Origin: Burkholderiales bacterium
GTDB taxonomy: Bacteria > Pseudomonadota > Gammaproteobacteria > Burkholderiales > WYBJ01
Length of the DNA: 47,933 nt
NCBI GenBank assembly: GCA_020848435.1
Contig: JADLAC010000006.1
Location: forward strand, 1 to 47,933
Direction: 5' to 3'
Every line of letters starts with the position of its first letter. Position 1 is the first letter of the stretch. The position numbers and the translations under genes were made by a program. Shown in pieces: positions 45,467 to 47,933 of this stretch. Below the pieces are notes generated by a model. The model saw only the letters and a list, made by a program, of their open reading frames with translations, was not told where the DNA came from and ran no database searches.

Positions 45467-46645
45467 ATGAACATCGACCTCAGCGCAGCCCCAGGCGTCT
45501 CGGCGCCCGCCGATGCGTTATTACGTCCGAATACTCTCACCATCGATCTGGACGCCATTGCCGAGAGGGTACGTGAGATTCGCGCGGCGGTCGGTCCGGG
45601 TATTCGCTTCTTCGCCACGCTGAAGGCCGATGCCTACGGGTTCGGCGTGCTGGCGGTGGCGCGCACCGTGATCGAAGCCGGCGCGGATGCCATCTCGATC
45701 GTGAGCTTGGCCGATGCGGTGCGCTTGCGCGAGGCGGGTCTGACCTGCCCCGTGTTGGTGTACGCCGGCGCTCTGCCCGACCGCGAGGTCGTGCAGGCGG
45801 TCGAGGCGCACGGGCTGATGCCGACGCTGCACGACGACTCGACGCTGGACGCGTATGTGCGCCACGCCCGCGGGCCGCTCGACTGCGCGGTGAAGATCGA
45901 TGTCGGCCAGGAGCGTATCGGCGTACCGGCCGAGCGCGCGCCGGCGTTTCTCGCCCGCATCGCCGCCTCGGGACGGCTGCGATTGGCGCTCGTCAACGCG
46001 CATCCCTACATTGCGAGCGGCGCGGGCGCGCTCGAAGCGCTGCAATGGCAGTGCGCGCGCTTCACCGAGGCCTGCCGTGCCGCCGAGCAGCTCGGCGTCA
46101 CGATCCCGTTGCGGGTGTTGGCGAGCTCGAAGGTCCTGCGCATGACCAGCGCCATGAGCCTCGACGGGATCGATCCGGGGCAGGGCTTGTTCGATGGTCT
46201 CGGTCTGGACAGCGCTGCCGGCCAAGCCCGGCGCTGGCCGCTCGCTTGCCTTACGAGCCGGCTGATTCAAGTGCGTCGCCTCGAGCGCAGCGCCTTTCTC
46301 GAGCAAGCCCCTTTCCCGCTGCGAGCGAACATGCGGCTCGGGATCGTGCCGATCGGCTACAGCGACGGTATTCATCGCGCGCACGCCGGCTGCGTGCTGG
46401 TGCACGGGCGGCGCTCGCCGCTGTTGGCGTCCCCCTCGCTCGAATACACGCGCATCGACTTGACCGAGGTGCCGGGCGCGCAAGTCGGCGACGAGGTGGT
46501 GTTCATCGGCGCGCAGGGCGAGGAACGGATCGCGCCGGACGAAGTCATGCGCGCGCGCGGCATCGCCCGCTTGCCCGATCTCATGCTCGAGCTCAAGCCG
46601 AGCATTGCGCGGCGGTACGTGCGCGTCGCCTCGTCAGGTCGCTAG
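45467..46645 (+). CDS. alanine racemase-like fold-III PLP protein, atypical active site
   Basis: This 392-residue protein has the N-terminal TIM barrel of alanine racemase. The PLP lysine is K53 in TLKADAYGFG. The loop that normally reads RPGI.LYG is here GIDPGQGLFDG, so the arginine that contacts the PLP ring nitrogen is replaced by D236. The catalytic tyrosine motif (SYG/GYG) before GIVPIGYSDG is replaced by FPLR. The C-terminal CMD motif is also lost (SLEYTRIDL). It is therefore probably not a standard alanine racemase. The start is ATG 45467. Confidence 0.75.
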   Translation: MNIDLSAAPGVSAPADALLRPNTLTIDLDAIAERVREIRAAVGPGIRFFATLKADAYGFGVLAVARTVIEAGADAISIVSLADAVRLREAGLTCPVLVYAGALPDREVVQAVEAHGLMPTLHDDSTLDAYVRHARGPLDCAVKIDVGQERIGVPAERAPAFLARIAASGRLRLALVNAHPYIASGAGALEALQWQCARFTEACRAAEQLGVTIPLRVLASSKVLRMTSAMSLDGIDPGQGLFDGLGLDSAAGQARRWPLACLTSRLIQVRRLERSAFLEQAPFPLRANMRLGIVPIGYSDGIHRAHAGCVLVHGRRSPLLASPSLEYTRIDLTEVPGAQVGDEVVFIGAQGEERIAPDEVMRARGIARLPDLMLELKPSIARRYVRVASSGR

Positions 46646-46752
46646 CGCAACCTGCGATCGCTACGCAACGTTTGCGGTGCCCGCCCGCTCGGCCCTCCGG
46701 AGAGTCGGACCAAGGTCGGCGTCGGCGCCGCCGATCGGACCCGCGATGCGCG

Positions 46753-47628
46753 TCAGCGCGGGCAGCCCGCGCGCTCGGCGATCCAGTTGCCCAGCTCGGC
46801 CCAGTCCTTGTCGCCGTAGCCGTGAGCGATCGCGGCGATATGCTGTTCGCGTAGCAGGCTTGCGCTCGGCAGCGGGACAGCGCTCTCGGCCGCGGCGGCT
46901 AGGGCGAGCTCCACGTCCTTCAAGCCGAGCCGCAGGGAAAACGTCGGCTGGGCGGGTTTCTCCAGCATCATGCGACCGTAGTTGCGATACGCCGGAGCGC
47001 TCATCGCGGTGGCGGTGATGATGTCGAGAAAGTCCTTCGGCGCCACACCCGATTTCTGCACCAGCGCGAAGGCTTCCCCCAGGCTTTCGATGATCGTGGC
47101 GAGGACGAAATTGCGCGCGATCTTGACGATGTTGGCGTGGCGCGGATCCGGGCCGAGGTCGAACCAGCGCCGGCCGAGCGCTTCGAACACGCTCGTGCAG
47201 CGCGCCAGCGCGGCTTGCGGGCCGGCGGCGACGATGTCGAGCTCGCCCTTCGCCGCGGCTTCCGGGCGGCCGAAGACCGGGGCCGAGACATAGGCGGAGC
47301 CGCCCCTGCGATGGCTCTCGCTCAGTTGCGCCGCCAGGCCAAGGCCGATCGAGGCCATGTTGACATGCAGGCTTGTGGCGGGCGCGCTTGGCGCCAGGCC
47401 CGAGGCGAGCCACACCGAATGCACGGCGGCATCGTCGGCCAGCATGCTGATCACGATGTCTGCGTCCAGCGTGCCGGCCGGCTCGCTGGCAATGCGTGCG
47501 CCTTGCGCCGCCAGCAGCGCGGTCGCTTCGCGCGAACGATTCCAGACGCTGAGGCTGTGGCCGCGCTCGATCAGGCGCAGCGCCATGCCGCGTCCCATCT
47601 GCCCCAGTCCGATGAATCCGATGCGCAT
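46753..47628 (-). CDS. NAD(P)-dependent beta-hydroxyacid dehydrogenase (HIBADH family)
   Basis: This 291-residue enzyme is of the 3-hydroxyisobutyrate dehydrogenase/GLYR family. It has the nucleotide loop IGFIGLGQMGRGMA, the cofactor-selecting WNRSRE, the substrate segment VSAPVFGRPEAAAKGEL and the catalytic lysine region IVKIARNF near 165. The end (SLLREQHIAAIAHGYGDKDWAEL) is typical. The start at 47628 has GAGGGGAAAAGG. Substrate unknown; it is convergent with the racemase-like gene. Confidence 0.88.
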   Translation of the reverse strand: MRIGFIGLGQMGRGMALRLIERGHSLSVWNRSREATALLAAQGARIASEPAGTLDADIVISMLADDAAVHSVWLASGLAPSAPATSLHVNMASIGLGLAAQLSESHRRGGSAYVSAPVFGRPEAAAKGELDIVAAGPQAALARCTSVFEALGRRWFDLGPDPRHANIVKIARNFVLATIIESLGEAFALVQKSGVAPKDFLDIITATAMSAPAYRNYGRMMLEKPAQPTFSLRLGLKDVELALAAAAESAVPLPSASLLREQHIAAIAHGYGDKDWAELGNWIAERAGCPR

Positions 47629-47777
47629 CCTTTTCCCCTCTGCCGCGGCCGCGTCCGATCTCGCGCGCGCGAGTAGTGTAGGGCGTCGCAGCGCGGCGAG
47701 CGAATGGCCCACCCACGCCCCAGGCGAGGCGCGGGATACAATCGCTCCCGCCGCGCAACCATCGACACGGAGCACTC

Positions 47778-47804
47778 ATGGATCTAGGAGCCTGTCGGAC
47801 TTAA
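47778..47804 (+). pseudogene. 5' end of a gene cut off by the repeat
   Basis: A promoter-like TACAAT (about 47737-47742), a GGAG and an ATG at 47778 are well placed for a gene divergent from the dehydrogenase. After ATG GAT the sequence enters the repeat (from 47784 or 47785) and stops at TAA after eight codons. The rest of the gene is displaced or lost, or the assembly was joined at the repeat. Confidence 0.4.
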
Positions 47805-47933
47805 TTTCACGTGTGCGACGGAGGCGATTTTCGCGCAGGGCTAGGAGGACGACGCAGCCGATAGCGAGACTATCGGCAAGTCGTTCGACACCGCCATGCG
47901 CGAAAAGCGCCCCGTCCCTTCGGGTTGCGCCCA
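47785..47933 (+). repeat. dispersed structured repeat, longest copy
   Basis: This begins TAGGAGCCTGTCGG (shared with 124-137 and 24103-24129). Inside is a perfect 8 bp hairpin with a five-base loop at 47857-47877. An outer pair, 47823-47836 and 47898-47911, is complementary at 13 of 14 positions, so most of the element can fold into one long stem. It encodes no protein. It runs off the end of the window. Confidence 0.6.

Overview
This is a 47.9 kb stretch of GC-rich DNA from a betaproteobacterium, most likely an uncultured member of the Burkholderiales. The evidence is the set of neighbourhoods typical of that class (dacA-dat-ybeD-lipB-lipA; a LOG-family gene, DUF2782, thrB and a BPSS1780-type gene beside polA; gpmI-envC-ctpA; rhodanese-grxC-secB-gpsA) and four solitary Bug-type solute receptors. 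I see no tRNA, rRNA, CRISPR array, intact insertion sequence or phage genes. The long antisense open frames are by-products of high GC.

Layout. 0-5.2 kb: a Bug receptor, then OxyR divergent from a peroxide and oxygen defence operon (rubrerythrin, rubredoxin, rubredoxin reductase), then a small cupin. 5.2-14.6 kb: uvrD, a convergent threonine and housekeeping set (LOG-family, DUF2782, thrB, BPSS1780-type), polA and an unknown 421-residue protein. 14.6-18.7 kb: a hybrid sensor kinase, a DUF4197 protein and a TlpA-like thioredoxin. 18.7-24.9 kb: lipoate synthesis with cell-wall genes (dacA, D-amino acid transaminase), argB, an SlmA-like regulator and a small unknown gene. 25.2-30.3 kb: moeB and the gpmI-envC-ctpA set. 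30.5-33.9 kb: rhodanese, grxC, secB, SH3 protein, gpsA, and trmL facing them. 33.9-38.7 kb: a 1-Cys peroxiredoxin, an OsmC protein, topoisomerase IB, an HDOD protein and a NIPSNAP-like protein. 38.9-47.6 kb: guaC, then an accessory catabolic region with three Bug receptors, a 2-hydroxyacid dehydrogenase, a 4,5-dihydroxyphthalate-decarboxylase-like protein, an atypical alanine-racemase-like protein and a beta-hydroxyacid dehydrogenase.

The strongest unusual signal is the OsmC gene at 34937. Its frame is cut by a TGA exactly where the family's second redox cysteine is expected (position 127, with the first cysteine at 59). The frame continues 21 codons in the expected C-terminal sequence to TAG. 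A 6-7 bp stem with a four-base AGUU loop lies 20 bases after the TGA, matching the geometry of a bacterial SECIS element. I read this as a probable selenocysteine-containing OsmC peroxidase, divergent from a peroxiredoxin gene. Other notable points are: a DNA polymerase I whose proofreading site has lost three of four metal-binding acids; an OxyR operator beside the rubrerythrin operon; an alanine-racemase relative lacking the usual catalytic Tyr and PLP-contacting Arg; and a dispersed structured repeat found as three partial copies, one of which cuts off a new reading frame at the right edge of the window.
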